64,000 nt of DNA from Lapidilactobacillus luobeiensis (GCF_024345205.1 NZ_BROC01000013.1:1-64000), one strand, 5' to 3'. Numbered from the stretch's first letter, positions 47,215-58,901 are shown. Made by a program: numbers and translations. The notes: generated by a model from the letters alone, not told the origin.

Positions 47215-47437
47215 CAAGTAGAGCGGGTTCGCTTTTTAGGTGGGCATAGTGAGCTTATTTACTGCACGCAGGTGACGCTGGCAAGATGTTGTGCACGGAT
47301 CAGTCCAATAATAACCACGACAGTTAGGACCTGTGATACAATGATAACAATATTATGACCTGATGCTATTTGTTGTCGGTTGTATTTTTATTGATGTAGG
47401 TGAGGTAAAGAATCATTAAGAAAAGTTGAGTGAGATT

Positions 47438-47797
47438 ATGGAACAAGAAGTTATGCGTGGTGATATTTTTTTTGCTGATCTATCACCGGTGATCGGTTCC
47501 GAGCAAGGTGGCTCGCGGCCAGTGTTGATCATTCAAAATGATACCGGGAATCACTTTAGTCCAACGGTGATCGTTGCGGCGATCACTGCGAAGATCAGTA
47601 AGCCGCGAATGCCGACCCATGTTGGCTTGACCCCAGATCCTGATGGTGTTGAACGGGATTCGGTCGTTTTATTGGAGCAAGTGCGGACGATCGACAAGCA
47701 ACGACTCCAACAGCGAGTTTCGCATCTTAGTGTGGAACGGATGCTGACTGTGGACCAAGCGCTGGCTATCAGTCTTGGTTTGACGGAATCGGAATGA
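47438..47797 (+). CDS. mazF: MazF/PemK-type endoribonuclease toxin
   Basis: A 119-aa CcdB/PemK-fold mRNA interferase. Typical start [32 protein letters not shown] with the substrate-binding Arg and the later catalytic segment [18 protein letters not shown] 47438 chosen, though its ribosome site is weak (GAGTGAG). In many Firmicutes a mazE antitoxin lies between alr and mazF; the 223-bp gap here (47215-47437) has no frame longer than about 20 codons. The antitoxin may be encoded elsewhere or lost. Terminator at 47841-47874. Confidence 0.92.
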   Translation: MEQEVMRGDIFFADLSPVIGSEQGGSRPVLIIQNDTGNHFSPTVIVAAITAKISKPRMPTHVGLTPDPDGVERDSVVLLEQVRTIDKQRLQQRVSHLSVERMLTVDQALAISLGLTESE

Positions 47798-47840
47798 TTA
47801 CATAGTAGCGGTGTGCAAAGTAATAAGGTGATCGAGCGGT

Positions 47841-47874
47841 AGAAGTCTAGGGAATCAGCCTAGACTTCTTTTTG
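47841..47874 (+). terminator. mazF terminator
   Basis: AGAAGTCTAGG (47841-47851) pairs perfectly with CCTAGACTTCT (47859-47869), then T-run. Confidence 0.9.
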
Positions 47875-48003
47875 AAATAGGCATTGGTCTCTGGCGCCGA
47901 TAAAGGTCAGATAAGAGGCTGACGGTCGGGGCTACGCATGCTACAATGAAAAGGAAACAGAAATAAAAATCCAGCTAATTGGTAAGCATAAGGAGCAGAT
48001 AAA

Positions 48004-48930
48004 ATGGTAGAACGTTTGATCAGTGCGCAATCGTCAGCGGTTTTGGCGATGTCCGCTACAGAATTGAAAACAGCGATCCAGGCCAGTGAAGGGCGGGTCA
48101 TGTTGTCTGAAGACGTGGTGACGGCACAACCGCTGGCGGAGACGATCACTAATGCAGAGGTGGCCAGTGCGTTTGGTGCCGATCTGATTTTATTGAACTT
48201 ATTCGATGTTGATCGGCCGTTCATCCTCGGTCTCAATGATGGTGAGGATTCTTTGGCAAATGTACAGCCAGATCCCGAAGCTGTTCATAAGTTGAAACAC
48301 TTGATCGGGCGGCCAGTGGGGCTTAATTTGGAACCAGTCGCTCCTAATGCGGATATGCTTTCTGATCAACTTGAGGTCAGTCAAGGCCGGCAAGCAACGG
48401 CGGCTTCCTTCAAAAAAGCTGCGGCACTTGGTTTTGATTTTGTGTGTTTGACTGGCAATCCGGGTAGTGGTGTGGATAATGAAGCGATCATTAAGGCTTT
48501 GAAAGTGGCCAAGACGAATTTCCCCGGTTTGATCATTGCCGGTAAAATGCATGGTGGTGGCGTTAATGAACCGATCATTGATCAAGCCGTATTGTCTGCT
48601 TTGATCGAGAATGGCGCGGATATTATTTTGGTGCCAGCAGTAGGAACGGTTCCGGGCTTTACTGATGCGGAGTTGCTCCAAGTCGTGCGGCAAGCTCATG
48701 CCGCTGGTGCTTTGGTCATGTCAACGATCGGGACCAGTCAGGAAAGCGCCTCGACTAGTGTGATCGAACAGTTGGCGATCCGCAATAAAATCTGTGGGGT
48801 CGATATCCAACATTTAGGTGACGCTGGTTATTCAGGTGTTGCCCCTGTCGAAAATTTCATTGCGATGAGTAAGGCGATCCGTGGTCAGCGCCATACCTTG
48901 AATCGGATGGCTCGTTCAGTCAACCGCTAG
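48004..48930 (+). CDS. Uncharacterised TIM-barrel-like protein (DUF7916-like)
   Basis: A 308-aa protein with alternating strands and glycine-rich turns typical of a TIM barrel (GADLILLNLFDVDRPF, GFDFVCLTGNPGSGVDNEAI, GKMHGGG, GADIILVPAVGTVPGF). Homologues in lactic acid bacteria have been mislabelled haloacid dehalogenase-like; I recall the family as DUF7916, which should be checked. GTVPGF and GGG loops suggest a phosphate-binding site. Function unknown. AAGGAGCAG precedes the ATG. Monocistronic. Confidence 0.75.
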   Translation: MVERLISAQSSAVLAMSATELKTAIQASEGRVMLSEDVVTAQPLAETITNAEVASAFGADLILLNLFDVDRPFILGLNDGEDSLANVQPDPEAVHKLKHLIGRPVGLNLEPVAPNADMLSDQLEVSQGRQATAASFKKAAALGFDFVCLTGNPGSGVDNEAIIKALKVAKTNFPGLIIAGKMHGGGVNEPIIDQAVLSALIENGADIILVPAVGTVPGFTDAELLQVVRQAHAAGALVMSTIGTSQESASTSVIEQLAIRNKICGVDIQHLGDAGYSGVAPVENFIAMSKAIRGQRHTLNRMARSVNR

Positions 48931-48963
48931 TTTTTACTAGGCTGACCAATACTTGCGCCAAAT

Positions 48964-49006
48964 AAAACAGACCTTAACGCGCATTTAACGTTAAGGTCTG
49001 TTTTTA
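48964..49006. terminator. Bidirectional terminator
   Basis: CAGACCTTAACG (48968-48979) pairs with CGTTAAGGTCTG (48989-49000), with TTTTT to the right and AAAA to the left; it serves two convergent genes. Confidence 0.88.
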
Positions 49007-49032
49007 AAAGAATAGTGACGTGCTGATCAGGT

Positions 49033-49701
49033 TTAAAGTGAGTTCTTTTCGTTGCGAATAGTCTCACCAGTTTGTAAGTCATCAATCTCCACAACACGAT
49101 ACTGCTTGCGTTCCAGTTTGTCGACGATCTCCGCTAGTGTTTTAGGCTTTAAGCCCGCAGGTAATGTGATCAAAGTCCGGCGGACAAAAGTACCTTTTTT
49201 AGCGTCCAGAGTCAAGATACCCGCGATCGAGGTGTATTTTGAAATGATTTTGGACATTTCAAAGAGATCACCCTGTTGGCCAGTCGACATGATCGTCAAA
49301 ACATAACTACCGATATTTAAATTCCATGCTTCTGATAACATCCCTAGTAATTTCGCGTGGGTTAGGATACCATAGAAATTATGATTTTCATCGAGGACAG
49401 CAATGTAGGGTAGATCCTTGATATTGAAAAAGACCTTAAAGAAAGGTGAATCGATATCAATGGTTTTCGTGGCGTTCTTGAGTAGGTAAGTCACAGGCAG
49501 TTGCATATTGCCACCTTGAGATTTATGGCGGTAAATATGCATTTTGTAAATATTGCCGCGGAAGATCCGCCCACTCTCATCGAGGATCGGCACACAACGG
49601 AAACCAGAATCTTCGAGGATCTGCAAAGCCTCCTCTAAGGTCGCATTTTCTTTAACGGTGGTTAGTTGGTCTTTCTTTAAAACTAAGGTCTTGATTAACA
49701 T
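49033..49701 (-). CDS. CBS-pair protein with C-terminal ACT-like domain (possible c-di-AMP sensor)
   Basis: A 222-aa cytosolic protein. Two CBS motifs: LEEALQILEDSGFRCVPILDE near the start and DLPYIAVLDENHNFYGILTH in the middle; the last ~80 residues (SYVLTIMSTGQQGDLFEMSKI) look like an ACT domain. CBS-ACT proteins in Listeria (CbpA) and related CBS proteins bind cyclic di-AMP; that role here is inference. ATG at 49701 with GAGGAGG; an upstream ATG at 49716 overlaps the ribosome site. Confidence 0.82.
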   Translation of the reverse strand: MLIKTLVLKKDQLTTVKENATLEEALQILEDSGFRCVPILDESGRIFRGNIYKMHIYRHKSQGGNMQLPVTYLLKNATKTIDIDSPFFKVFFNIKDLPYIAVLDENHNFYGILTHAKLLGMLSEAWNLNIGSYVLTIMSTGQQGDLFEMSKIISKYTSIAGILTLDAKKGTFVRRTLITLPAGLKPKTLAEIVDKLERKQYRVVEIDDLQTGETIRNEKNSL

Positions 49702-49822
49702 AAGACTCCTCCTCAAACAAACTACTTAACGCTGTTATCATAACATAAAATCAGGAATTTTAAAATATATGAGAAGTTTATTATACCACTAATGAACAGT
49801 TTAATGTGAGGTAAATGAGAAC

Positions 49823-50497
49823 ATGCGTAATGAAATGATGGATCGACCGGTCGTTAAAGCGACCGTTCAGGATTTTCTACGAGCGCAACCTTTAGCGCTT
49901 AGCCCCCAACTAAAGCGGATCGAGCAAGCGGCCAACGAACGACGGATACCGATCATTCCTCGTGAGACCGCGGTTTACTTGTATCAATTGGTTCAACGAT
50001 CACGACCAGAGCAGATTTTGGAAGTGGGGACGGCGATCGGTTTTTCAGCAGCATTATTTGTTGAGGCGAGCCAGCAACATGCGCAGGTCACCACGATCGA
50101 TCGTTTTCCGGATTTTTATGAACGCGCGTTAACAAATTGGCAAAGTTTAGGTTATCAAGATCAAATCAAATTATTGCAAGGAGATGCGAGCGATCTTTTG
50201 CCGACTTTACCAGGCCCTTATCAATTGATCTTTTTAGATGCGGCCAAAGCACAGTACATCAAGTTCCTTCCGGAAGCATTACGCTTATTGGCCCCGAGTG
50301 GTAGTTTATTGATCGATGATGTGTTGCAGGGCGGTAGTGTTTTTGCGCCTGAGAGTACGATCCGTCATCGTAACAAGGGGATCCATCGGAATTTAAATAA
50401 ACTATTTGCCAGCGTCTATGCGGATCCGCGCCTAAATGTCAGCCTATTACCGCTAGGCGATGGTGTGCTCCAAATTTCTTGGCGCAACCAAGCTTAA
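49823..50497 (+). CDS. SAM-dependent O-methyltransferase family 3 (TrmR-like)
   Basis: A 224-aa class I methyltransferase. SAM-binding motif ILEVGTAIGFSAAL, then TTIDRF and the acidic FLDAAKAQY. The closest characterised group is TrmR (YrrM) of Bacillus, which methylates 5-hydroxyuridine at the wobble position of tRNA; catechol O-methyltransferase-like enzymes share the fold. Start ATG 49823. Divergent from the CBS gene. A bidirectional terminator follows. Confidence 0.85.
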   Translation: MRNEMMDRPVVKATVQDFLRAQPLALSPQLKRIEQAANERRIPIIPRETAVYLYQLVQRSRPEQILEVGTAIGFSAALFVEASQQHAQVTTIDRFPDFYERALTNWQSLGYQDQIKLLQGDASDLLPTLPGPYQLIFLDAAKAQYIKFLPEALRLLAPSGSLLIDDVLQGGSVFAPESTIRHRNKGIHRNLNKLFASVYADPRLNVSLLPLGDGVLQISWRNQA

Positions 50498-50523
50498 GAG
50501 CCTTGATCAACGGATGAATAGAA

Positions 50524-50564
50524 AAACACCTCAAGATTTTTGCCTAAATCTTGAGGTGTTTTTT
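50524..50564. terminator. Bidirectional terminator
   Basis: AACACCTCAAGATTT (50525-50539) pairs with AAATCTTGAGGTGTT (50546-50560), T-run on plus and A-run on the left. It overlaps the last codons of the minus-strand transpeptidase gene. Confidence 0.9.
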
Positions 50565-51939
50565 AAAAGACGAGCACTGGTGTCCCAGTTGATACGAGCG
50601 CATAAACTTGCGCCATGACCTTAGGTGGGGTATTGATACAGCCATGAGAACCATGAGTCTTGTACCAATCACCACCATATTTTGGTTGCCAAGAAGAATC
50701 ATGGATCCCAACACCAGTGGTATCGATCGGCATCCAATAGCTAACTGGTGAGGCGTAATCGGTGCCATCATCATTTTTACCCTTTAAAGTGGAGTTGCGT
50801 TCTTTAGCCCAGACGGACCACACTCCTGAAGGCGTATCTTGACCAGGTTTGCCAGTCACGATATCCGTGCTGATCTTCAAAGCGCCATTGATGTAAACAT
50901 ACATATGTTGATTGGTTTTATCGACCTCAACGTAAGTATTGCCGATATCAGTACCACTATTGGAATAGCCGCTACCTTGGATTGCTGGTGTCCGTGTGAA
51001 GTCTTTACCAGCAAGGATTGCTTCGGTCAGATTAGCTGTTTCCGTATTGACATTGATGCTCCAACCGTAGATACCAGCGGGAACACTGACAGTACCGCGC
51101 TTAGTCGACTTGAAGGCACGGGTATCATCAAAAGTCGCGTATTGATTGTTGAGACCGGAAAGATAACTAGCGAGCGCGCTTTGATCTAAGCCGATCTTTC
51201 CAGCGCTATAAGTCAGCCAAGAACGGATCTGAGCCGAACTGATTGTCTCGGTTTTGCCTGCGATCGTATAAGTCCCAGTCACCTGTTCGATCTTGTTTAG
51301 TTTCTTCAAGGCTGTTTGTAAGGTGGCAGACTCTTTCGTAACAGTTGGCTTGTCATAAGTGCTTTTGACTTGGATCCGGCGCTGGCCTTGATCAATCGCA
51401 GTTTTCATCGTGGCCAATAACTTGCTGGCGTTTAGCTTGGTCCCTTGGACTTCAGGCTTGATCGCAAAACCAGTGCTTGTTTTTTCCAAAGTCGCGTTTT
51501 TTGTTGCAGTTCGACCAGGGTTAAGCGTCTGGGTCGTTTTTGTGACAAAAGCCTTTAAGTTTTCATCATTGACCTGAACCGTATTCTTGTTGCTGTTTGT
51601 TTCTGCTTGAACGCTAGCGTTAAAACCCCAAGCGCTTTGCTGATTCAATAATTTCTTCAGACTGGCCCCAGTTTGTTGGGTCAGACCCAGCTCTTTACCT
51701 GTGATGGCGGTCAATTCTTGTTTGTCATCATAAAGTCGATACTTCGTATTCATCAATTTATCAGTCATTTTTTGTTTCGCGACCGGATAGGTCAATTTGC
51801 CGATATCGATGTTTTCAACTTTGGTTCCTGGTAAATAATGGGTCTGATAGAAAATGCCATGATGGATATAGAGTCCACCAAAAAGCAAAACAAGACCAAC
51901 GCTTGCCACGGCCAGAATGATTTTGTTTTTCTTTTTCAT
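50563..51939 (-). CDS. L,D-transpeptidase (YkuD domain)
   Basis: A 458-aa membrane-anchored cell-wall enzyme. N-terminal helix (residues about 7-23) serves as signal anchor, followed by a long peptidoglycan-binding-like region (LTAITGKELGLTQQTGASLKK is typical) and a C-terminal YkuD domain with His in GIHDSSW and the nucleophile in SHGCINTPP. It should make 3-3 cross-links or attach proteins from tetrapeptide donors. The upstream 32 codons lack a ribosome site; a TTG one codon before the ATG is possible. Such enzymes do not need a D-Ala-D-X terminus. Confidence 0.9.
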   Translation of the reverse strand: MKKKNKIILAVASVGLVLLFGGLYIHHGIFYQTHYLPGTKVENIDIGKLTYPVAKQKMTDKLMNTKYRLYDDKQELTAITGKELGLTQQTGASLKKLLNQQSAWGFNASVQAETNSNKNTVQVNDENLKAFVTKTTQTLNPGRTATKNATLEKTSTGFAIKPEVQGTKLNASKLLATMKTAIDQGQRRIQVKSTYDKPTVTKESATLQTALKKLNKIEQVTGTYTIAGKTETISSAQIRSWLTYSAGKIGLDQSALASYLSGLNNQYATFDDTRAFKSTKRGTVSVPAGIYGWSINVNTETANLTEAILAGKDFTRTPAIQGSGYSNSGTDIGNTYVEVDKTNQHMYVYINGALKISTDIVTGKPGQDTPSGVWSVWAKERNSTLKGKNDDGTDYASPVSYWMPIDTTGVGIHDSSWQPKYGGDWYKTHGSHGCINTPPKVMAQVYALVSTGTPVLVF

Positions 51940-51978
51940 CAAAAGACACCCGCTTTTTTGTTTACTTGTGGTAAGTAT

Positions 51979-52007
51979 ATTGTACCAGCATTTTATATTA
52001 ATCCCAA
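51979..52007 (-). promoter_or_regulatory. Promoter of the L,D-transpeptidase gene
   Basis: TTGGGA (52007-52002), 17-bp spacer, TACAAT (51984-51979) on the minus strand, 40 bp before the ATG. The remaining part of the gap (52008-52213) has AT-rich sequence and no gene. Confidence 0.65.
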
Positions 52008-52213
52008 GAAATCGTGCTGATTGCGTTGCCGGCAAACAGTCACGCCGTCATTTTGGCAGCGAATGGATAAAAACACTTTTATAATATGACATAATTGTAA
52101 CACATGTAATATGTTTGTAAAGATAGTGACTGAAAGCAACTACCAATTATTATTTGGGAATGAAGCAACTATGATTTATTTGATTGAGCTTCTTTGAATG
52201 AAGCGCCAAAATA

Positions 52214-52258
52214 AAAAGGACTTGACCAAAACCTCAAAGTTTTGATCCAGCCCTCTTT
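52214..52258 (-). terminator. ldhL terminator
   Basis: Extended hairpin with the core GTTTTG / CAAAAC and outer AAGGACTTG paired with AGGGCTGG imperfectly; T-run on the minus strand. Confidence 0.72.
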
Positions 52259-52276
52259 CAATTATCTAACGGTAGT

Positions 52277-53479
<1,203 letters not shown>

Positions 53480-53714
53480 CTAGCGATTTGGTTGCTCACC
53501 TGCCTCTGATCGAATTGTCAAAAAACAATTATAACCGCGCATTCACTCACATTATACCGATTACTTGAGCAGATGTGGACTAGAACGACTTATTGCCTTT
53601 CTAGCTAAACAGGATGAAGACTGCTACTATTGTTCAAATTTATCTAGCGATTGTTTCCAAACAGCTTTTGGCTGTCTTGCTCCGGTCAGACCTGATTTTA
53701 CTTAGGGGTTGTGC

Positions 53715-53762
53715 TATAATTTCTTGTACGGAACTGGGGTTTTCCTTAAACGCCAGCTTTTT
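53715..53762 (+). promoter_or_regulatory. pth-mfd promoter followed at once by a terminator-like hairpin
   Basis: TATAAT (53715-53720) with TG two bases upstream (extended -10). Only about 14 bp on, CTGGGGTTT (53734-53742) pairs with AAACGCCAG (53748-53756), one mismatch, followed by CTTTTT. Transcription would thus stop after about 35 nt unless relieved. A second region GTCAGC...GCTGAT (near 53770-53810) follows before pth. Confidence 0.5.
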
Positions 53763-53840
53763 GTGTGTGGGTCAGCGTTTTTAAGCCTTTTATACGGAAA
53801 CAGGGCTGATCAACCAAATTTTGAGACGAGGTAATCAATA

Positions 53841-54401
53841 ATGAAAATGATCGTAGGTCTGGGTAATCCTGGCAAAAAGTATGAACACACGAAGCATAAC
53901 GTCGGTTTTGACACGCTGGATCAGGTGGCTCAAACTTTAAATGTGCAGGTGACCAAGAACGAGTTTTCGGCCTTGACCGGAACGATCAAGCTTGGCAATG
54001 AGAAGATCATGTTAGTTAAGCCGCTAACTTATATGAATGATTCTGGGCGAGCGGTTGGCCAGTTAGCAAAATATTATCAATTTTATCCTGAGGAGATCGC
54101 CGTGATCCAAGACGATCTGGACCTACCTTTGGCCAAACTGCGCTTGCGGACACATGGTGCTTCTGGCGGTCATAATGGGATCAAGAGTATCATCAGTGCT
54201 TTGGGCACAGATAAGTTCAATCGGGTCAAGATCGGGATCCAACATCCGCAACGTTCAAAAGTCGTTGATTGGGTCTTAACCCCCTTTGCTGGGACGGATC
54301 GGCAGGCGATCGAGGTGACGATGGGTCGTGCTACTGATGCGCTGGTGCAGTGGAGCCAAGCTGATCTTGATTTTGCGGCATTGATGAATGAATTCAACTG
54401 A
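53841..54401 (+). CDS. pth: Peptidyl-tRNA hydrolase
   Basis: Releases tRNA from stalled peptidyl-tRNA; 186 aa. Motifs: GLGNPGKKYEHTKHNVGF with the catalytic His in KHNVGF, LVKPLTYMNDSG and HGASGGHNGIKSI. ATG follows GAGGTAAT. It is followed by mfd with 53 bp between, as in other lactobacilli where ldhL, pth and mfd are neighbours. Confidence 0.96.
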   Translation: MKMIVGLGNPGKKYEHTKHNVGFDTLDQVAQTLNVQVTKNEFSALTGTIKLGNEKIMLVKPLTYMNDSGRAVGQLAKYYQFYPEEIAVIQDDLDLPLAKLRLRTHGASGGHNGIKSIISALGTDKFNRVKIGIQHPQRSKVVDWVLTPFAGTDRQAIEVTMGRATDALVQWSQADLDFAALMNEFN

Positions 54402-54454
54402 GCGGGCCATTGTTGAGTTGGCGCTACGTTTGATGGATTAAGGAGGCAGTCAGT

Positions 54455-57400
54455 TTGGATCTGATCGATTTTTTTCAAACACAGACCAACATGGTCACTC
54501 ATTTTGCTGATTGGTCGGCGCCAAAACGGCGTTTGGTCACGGGTCTAAATGGCTCAGCGGAGGCGGTCTATTTAGCGGCGATGGTGCGGCAGCAACAAAA
54601 GCCACTTGTATTTGTCACAGATAATGGCTTTCACGCTAATCAGTTTGTTGATGATCTGACCGCGTTATTGGGCGATGACTTGGTTTACTATTTTCCAGTT
54701 GAAGAAGTGATCGCCGCGCAAGGTGCGACCAGTTCGCCAGAATTTCAAAGTCTGCGGATCGAAGCCTTGGCCTTTTTGTTGCGCCAAGAACCCGGGATCG
54801 TAGTGACTTCGGTTGCCGGCGCACGTTATCAATTACCAACACCAGCGACTTTTGCGACGGCCAAGATCCAATTGGAACAAGATGGTGAATTAGATTTGGC
54901 GCGCTTGCCAGAACAGTTAGTCTCTATGGGATACCGCCGCGAAAAATTAGTTGCTAATCCTGGAGAGTTCGCGATTCGCGGTGACATTATCGATGTTTAT
55001 CCGTTGATGGCAGAAGACCCGGTCCGGATCGAATTATTTGGTGATGAGATCGATGGTATCCGCCGGTTTGACAGCGCGAGTCAGCGGAGCATCGAGAACT
55101 TAGCGCGCTTGACTTTATTGCCGGCAACTGATTTGATCACTAGTTTAGCGGAACGTCAACGGACCGGTCAAAAAATCGCGGCGGCGGTAACGCAAGCTAA
55201 AGCAGCCCTCCCTAAGAATAAGAAAAAAGAACGGACAGCTTTAGTCGATTATTTTGCGCCGACAGTCGCGCAATTCAATGAAGGGATCTTGCCAGAAAAC
55301 GCTGGCTTATTCGTTGATTTTTTGTATCCTACAACGACGACGATCAGTAGCTACTTAGATGAAGCTGGTTTTGTTGTTTTTGATGATTATGCCCGCTTAC
55401 TGGAGAAAACCGATGCGATGGATGCGGAAGCGGCCAACTGGCAAACCGATCAGTTGGAATTGCAACACTTATTGCCACAACAAGTATTTCGCCCAGATTT
55501 TCGTGAGTTGAATCGGCAATTGAAACAACGTCAACTTCATTTGGCGCTGTTTCAAAAAGGTTTAGGTAGCTTACGTTTTGACGCGATCTACCAATTATCG
55601 ATCCGAACCGTGCAACAGTTTTTCAGTCAGATGCCTTTGATCAAAACTGAATTGGATCGTTGGCGCAAGCAAAAACGGACGGTGCTGATCCTGATTCCTG
55701 AGGCCAGTCGGCGCACCCGATTGCAACAAACATTTATGGATTTTGAAGTTCAAGTGGGTCTGAGTGAGTCGGATCAGATCCAAAGCCATGAGGTGCAATT
55801 GATCGCCGGCAGCTTACGCAATGGCTTTGAAGTCCCCGGCGCGGAATTGGTCGTGTTGACTGAACGGGAATTATTCAATCGTATCAAAAAGAAGACGCCA
55901 CCGCGGCGCCAGACGATGGCCAACGCTGAACGTTTGCGCAGTTATAATGAACTGAAGCCAGGTGATTACGTGGTCCATGTCAATCACGGCATCGGCCGCT
56001 TTGAAGGCATGCAGACGATGACGGTCGATGGGGTCCACCGTGATTATCTATCGATCGCCTATCAAGATAATGCCAAACTTTTTATTCCTGTGGATCAATT
56101 GAATCTGGTCAGTAAATATGTTTCTGCTGAAGGTAAAGAACCGCGGATCAATCGTCTAGGTGGTAGTGAGTGGCAGAAAACCAAGAAAAAAGTCGCTGAT
56201 CGTATTGAAGATATCGCCGATGACCTGATCCAACTTTACGCGCAACGGCAGGCTGAAAAAGGTTTCGCGTTTGCGCCAGATGATGATCTTCAACAACAGT
56301 TTGAAGGGGAGTTTCCTTATGTTGAAACTGCGGATCAGTTACGGAGTACGGCTGAAGTCAAGGCGGATATGGAGCAACGCCAGCCAATGGATCGGTTGTT
56401 GGTCGGCGATGTTGGGTTTGGGAAGACAGAAGTCGCGTTGCGCGCGGCCTTCAAGGCGGTGATGAACAATAAACAAGTTGCCTTTTTGGTGCCAACGACG
56501 ATTTTGGCGCAACAACATTTCGATACGATGAAAGATCGCTTTGCGGATTTCCCGATCAATGTGGCGATGATGTCCCGTTTTCAATCAACGGCAGAGAATC
56601 GCGCGACGGTCAAAAAATTAAAAGATGGTCAGGTCGATATCGTGGTCGGGACTCATCGGATCCTTTCTAAAGATGTTCGTTTTGCTGATTTAGGTCTACT
56701 GATCATTGATGAAGAACAACGTTTTGGCGTGAAGCACAAGGAAAGGCTGAAACAGCTCAAGACTTCCGTTGATGTTTTGACGCTGACGGCGACCCCGATC
56801 CCGCGAACCTTGCATATGTCGATGTTAGGCGTGCGTGATCTTTCGGTCATTGAAACGCCACCGACTAATCGCTATCCGATCCAGACCTATGTAATGGAAC
56901 AAAATGCTGGTGCGATCCGTGAGGCGATCCAACGGGAGATCGAACGTAATGGTCAAGTTTTTTATTTGCATAATCGTGTCGATGATATCGAACGGACTGT
57001 TGATCAATTGCAGGCGCTCGTTCCTGAAGCGACGATCGCTTATGCCCACGGGCAAATGACTGAGAATCAATTAGAAAATGTGATCTATAACTTTATCAAT
57101 GGTGATTATGATATCCTAGTAACGACGACGATCATTGAAACTGGGGTCGACATGCCGAACGCCAATACTCTGATCGTGGAAAATGCCGACCGTTATGGGT
57201 TGTCACAGCTTTATCAATTACGTGGTCGGGTTGGCCGCTCAAGTCGGATCGCTTATGCTTATTTCATGTATCAACAAAATAAAGTGTTGACAGAGATCGG
57301 TGAGCAGCGTCTGCAAGCAATCAAAGATTTTACGGAATTGGGGTCAGGCTTTAAGATCGCGATGCGGGATCTTTCTATCCGCGGCGCAGGTAACCTGTTA

Positions 57401-58009
57401 GGAAAGCAGCAACATGGTTTTATCAATTCGGTTGGGTTCGATCTCTATTCGCAGATGTTGAACGCGGCGGTGCGGCAACGGCAAAACCAACCAACTGATC
57501 CGAAAACTGATACAGAATTGCTTTTGGATGTGGAGGCCTATCTACCAGATGATTATGTGGATGATAGCCGTCAAAAAATCGAGCTGTACAAGCGGATCCG
57601 TCAGGTCGAAGACAGCGATGCTTTAGATGAGATCAAGGCAGACTTGATCGATCGGTTTGGTGAGTATCCGCCGGCAGTCACGAATCTTTTGCTGGTGGGC
57701 CAATTAAAAATGTTGGCGGATCGGTTGTTGCTGCAAACGATCAAACAAGATGGTCGCAAAGTCATCTTGACTTTTAGCCCTGCAGGCACTAAGCAGCTTA
57801 ACGGTGAGGAGCTTTTCGCAGCGTTCTCTGTCCTTGATTATCATGTGGATGTCAAAATCACTGCAAGCAAATGTTATCAGATCACGATCCAATTAGATCG
57901 ACCATTGCCACCAACGGAGAAGTGGTTGCAGGATCTGATCAAGTTTTTAGAAGTGGTTCAAAAAACAGTGACGTTAAAACATAAAGGAGTGGATCTAAAT
58001 GCGTCTTGA
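54455..58009 (+). CDS. mfd: Transcription-repair coupling factor
   Basis: Removes stalled RNA polymerase and recruits UvrA; 1184 aa, full length. Layout: N-terminal UvrB-like part (about 1-350), RNA polymerase interaction domain near 495-560 ([24 protein letters not shown]), translocase with [24 protein letters not shown] and RGRVGRS, and C-terminal UvrA-masking domain (about 1030-1150). TTG 54455 with AAGGAGG is the start. The stop overlaps the rqcP start by 11 bp. Confidence 0.97.
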   Translation: MDLIDFFQTQTNMVTHFADWSAPKRRLVTGLNGSAEAVYLAAMVRQQQKPLVFVTDNGFHANQFVDDLTALLGDDLVYYFPVEEVIAAQGATSSPEFQSLRIEALAFLLRQEPGIVVTSVAGARYQLPTPATFATAKIQLEQDGELDLARLPEQLVSMGYRREKLVANPGEFAIRGDIIDVYPLMAEDPVRIELFGDEIDGIRRFDSASQRSIENLARLTLLPATDLITSLAERQRTGQKIAAAVTQAKAALPKNKKKERTALVDYFAPTVAQFNEGILPENAGLFVDFLYPTTTTISSYLDEAGFVVFDDYARLLEKTDAMDAEAANWQTDQLELQHLLPQQVFRPDFRELNRQLKQRQLHLALFQKGLGSLRFDAIYQLSIRTVQQFFSQMPLIKTELDRWRKQKRTVLILIPEASRRTRLQQTFMDFEVQVGLSESDQIQSHEVQLIAGSLRNGFEVPGAELVVLTERELFNRIKKKTPPRRQTMANAERLRSYNELKPGDYVVHVNHGIGRFEGMQTMTVDGVHRDYLSIAYQDNAKLFIPVDQLNLVSKYVSAEGKEPRINRLGGSEWQKTKKKVADRIEDIADDLIQLYAQRQAEKGFAFAPDDDLQQQFEGEFPYVETADQLRSTAEVKADMEQRQPMDRLLVGDVGFGKTEVALRAAFKAVMNNKQVAFLVPTTILAQQHFDTMKDRFADFPINVAMMSRFQSTAENRATVKKLKDGQVDIVVGTHRILSKDVRFADLGLLIIDEEQRFGVKHKERLKQLKTSVDVLTLTATPIPRTLHMSMLGVRDLSVIETPPTNRYPIQTYVMEQNAGAIREAIQREIERNGQVFYLHNRVDDIERTVDQLQALVPEATIAYAHGQMTENQLENVIYNFINGDYDILVTTTIIETGVDMPNANTLIVENADRYGLSQLYQLRGRVGRSSRIAYAYFMYQQNKVLTEIGEQRLQAIKDFTELGSGFKIAMRDLSIRGAGNLLGKQQHGFINSVGFDLYSQMLNAAVRQRQNQPTDPKTDTELLLDVEAYLPDDYVDDSRQKIELYKRIRQVEDSDALDEIKADLIDRFGEYPPAVTNLLLVGQLKMLADRLLLQTIKQDGRKVILTFSPAGTKQLNGEELFAAFSVLDYHVDVKITASKCYQITIQLDRPLPPTEKWLQDLIKFLEVVQKTVTLKHKGVDLNAS

Positions 58010-58256
58010 TAAATATTTAAAGGTATCCCGTTTGATCAAACGGCGGACCGTAGCCAAAGAAATCGCTGACAAGGGTCGGATCACGATCAATGGTAAAGTG
58101 GCAAAATCGTCTAGCGATGTTAATATCGGTGATGAATTGAATCTACAGTTCGGTAATAAAACATTGGTCGTTAAAGTGACACGGATCGTGGAGACGACCA
58201 AAAAAGCTGATGCCGAAGAAATGTACACTGTGGTCAGTGATACCCCGCGTGGGTGA
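57999..58256 (+). CDS. rqcP: S4-domain ribosome quality control protein
   Basis: An 85-aa single S4 domain protein (HslR/YabO type): [21 protein letters not shown] then [12 protein letters not shown]. It binds obstructed 50S-tRNA complexes and helps RqcH add alanine tails. It overlaps mfd by 11 bp, so translation is coupled. Gene order mfd-rqcP-divIC matches other Firmicutes. Confidence 0.92.
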   Translation: MRLDKYLKVSRLIKRRTVAKEIADKGRITINGKVAKSSSDVNIGDELNLQFGNKTLVVKVTRIVETTKKADAEEMYTVVSDTPRG

Positions 58257-58408
58257 TGTGGTCATCACCTTCTTCGTACTTTTTCAGTTTGAGCTGATCG
58301 CTAGGATTATTTTTTCGGATTTTGTATGATTGGCACGCAACTTTTTCGAACGCATATGCTATACTCAAGGTTAGATGCTGTTGTATAGTAGCTTGAGGGA
58401 GTGAGCAC

Positions 58409-58831
58409 ATGGAAGAGCCAAAACGGCGCTTTGATCCAAAAATCACTAATTTAAATAATCAGTACATCCAAGAGCAAGAACGACAAGAGGCCTTAGCGCG
58501 CCACCAGCGTTATGTCCATCGTGTTCATCGTCATCGCTTGATCGCGTTACTGGTGGTTTTGACAGTTTTTGCCTTGATCCTAGGGAATCAATTGTTGCGC
58601 GCTCACCAGACTCAACAAGAACTACAAGCAAGTATCGTGACGCAGCAGAAAAAATTAAAGCAGGCGCAAACGACTAAGAAGGATCTACAGATCCAAGTCG
58701 ATCAGCTTCATGATGATGATTATTTGAATAAGTTGATCCGTTATAAATATGATTATTCAAAACAAGGCGAGATTATTTTTACCTTGCCGGATAATGATGG
58801 GTCGACCGCCGGAGCAAATACTAAAAATTAG
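58409..58831 (+). CDS. divIC: Septum formation initiator DivIC
   Basis: A 140-aa bitopic membrane protein of the divisome. Cytoplasmic start rich in Arg/Gln, one TM helix at about 47-67 (LIALLVVLTVFALILGNQLL), then a coiled coil (LQASIVTQQKKLKQAQTTKK) and the DivIC motif DDDYLNKLIRYKYDYSKQGE. ATG follows GGGAGTGAG; TATACT at about 58359. It pairs with FtsL/DivIB in other species. Confidence 0.93.
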   Translation: MEEPKRRFDPKITNLNNQYIQEQERQEALARHQRYVHRVHRHRLIALLVVLTVFALILGNQLLRAHQTQQELQASIVTQQKKLKQAQTTKKDLQIQVDQLHDDDYLNKLIRYKYDYSKQGEIIFTLPDNDGSTAGANTKN

Positions 58832-58832
58832 T

Positions 58833-58860
58833 TTGAATTGACTTTGTTCGGTGGTATACT
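58833..58860 (+). promoter_or_regulatory. Promoter before the S1-domain gene
   Basis: TTGAAT (58833-58838), 16-bp spacer, TATACT (58855-58860); the start codon is 42 bp on. Confidence 0.65.
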
Positions 58861-58901
58861 TAGATAACAATAAGAGGTATCCAAGGAGGATTTTGGGGTA
58901 T

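Noticed and set aside
47361-47417. 18-codon frame as a mini-antitoxin before mazF
   Set aside because: Too short for MazE and lacking a ribosome site or DNA-binding pattern.
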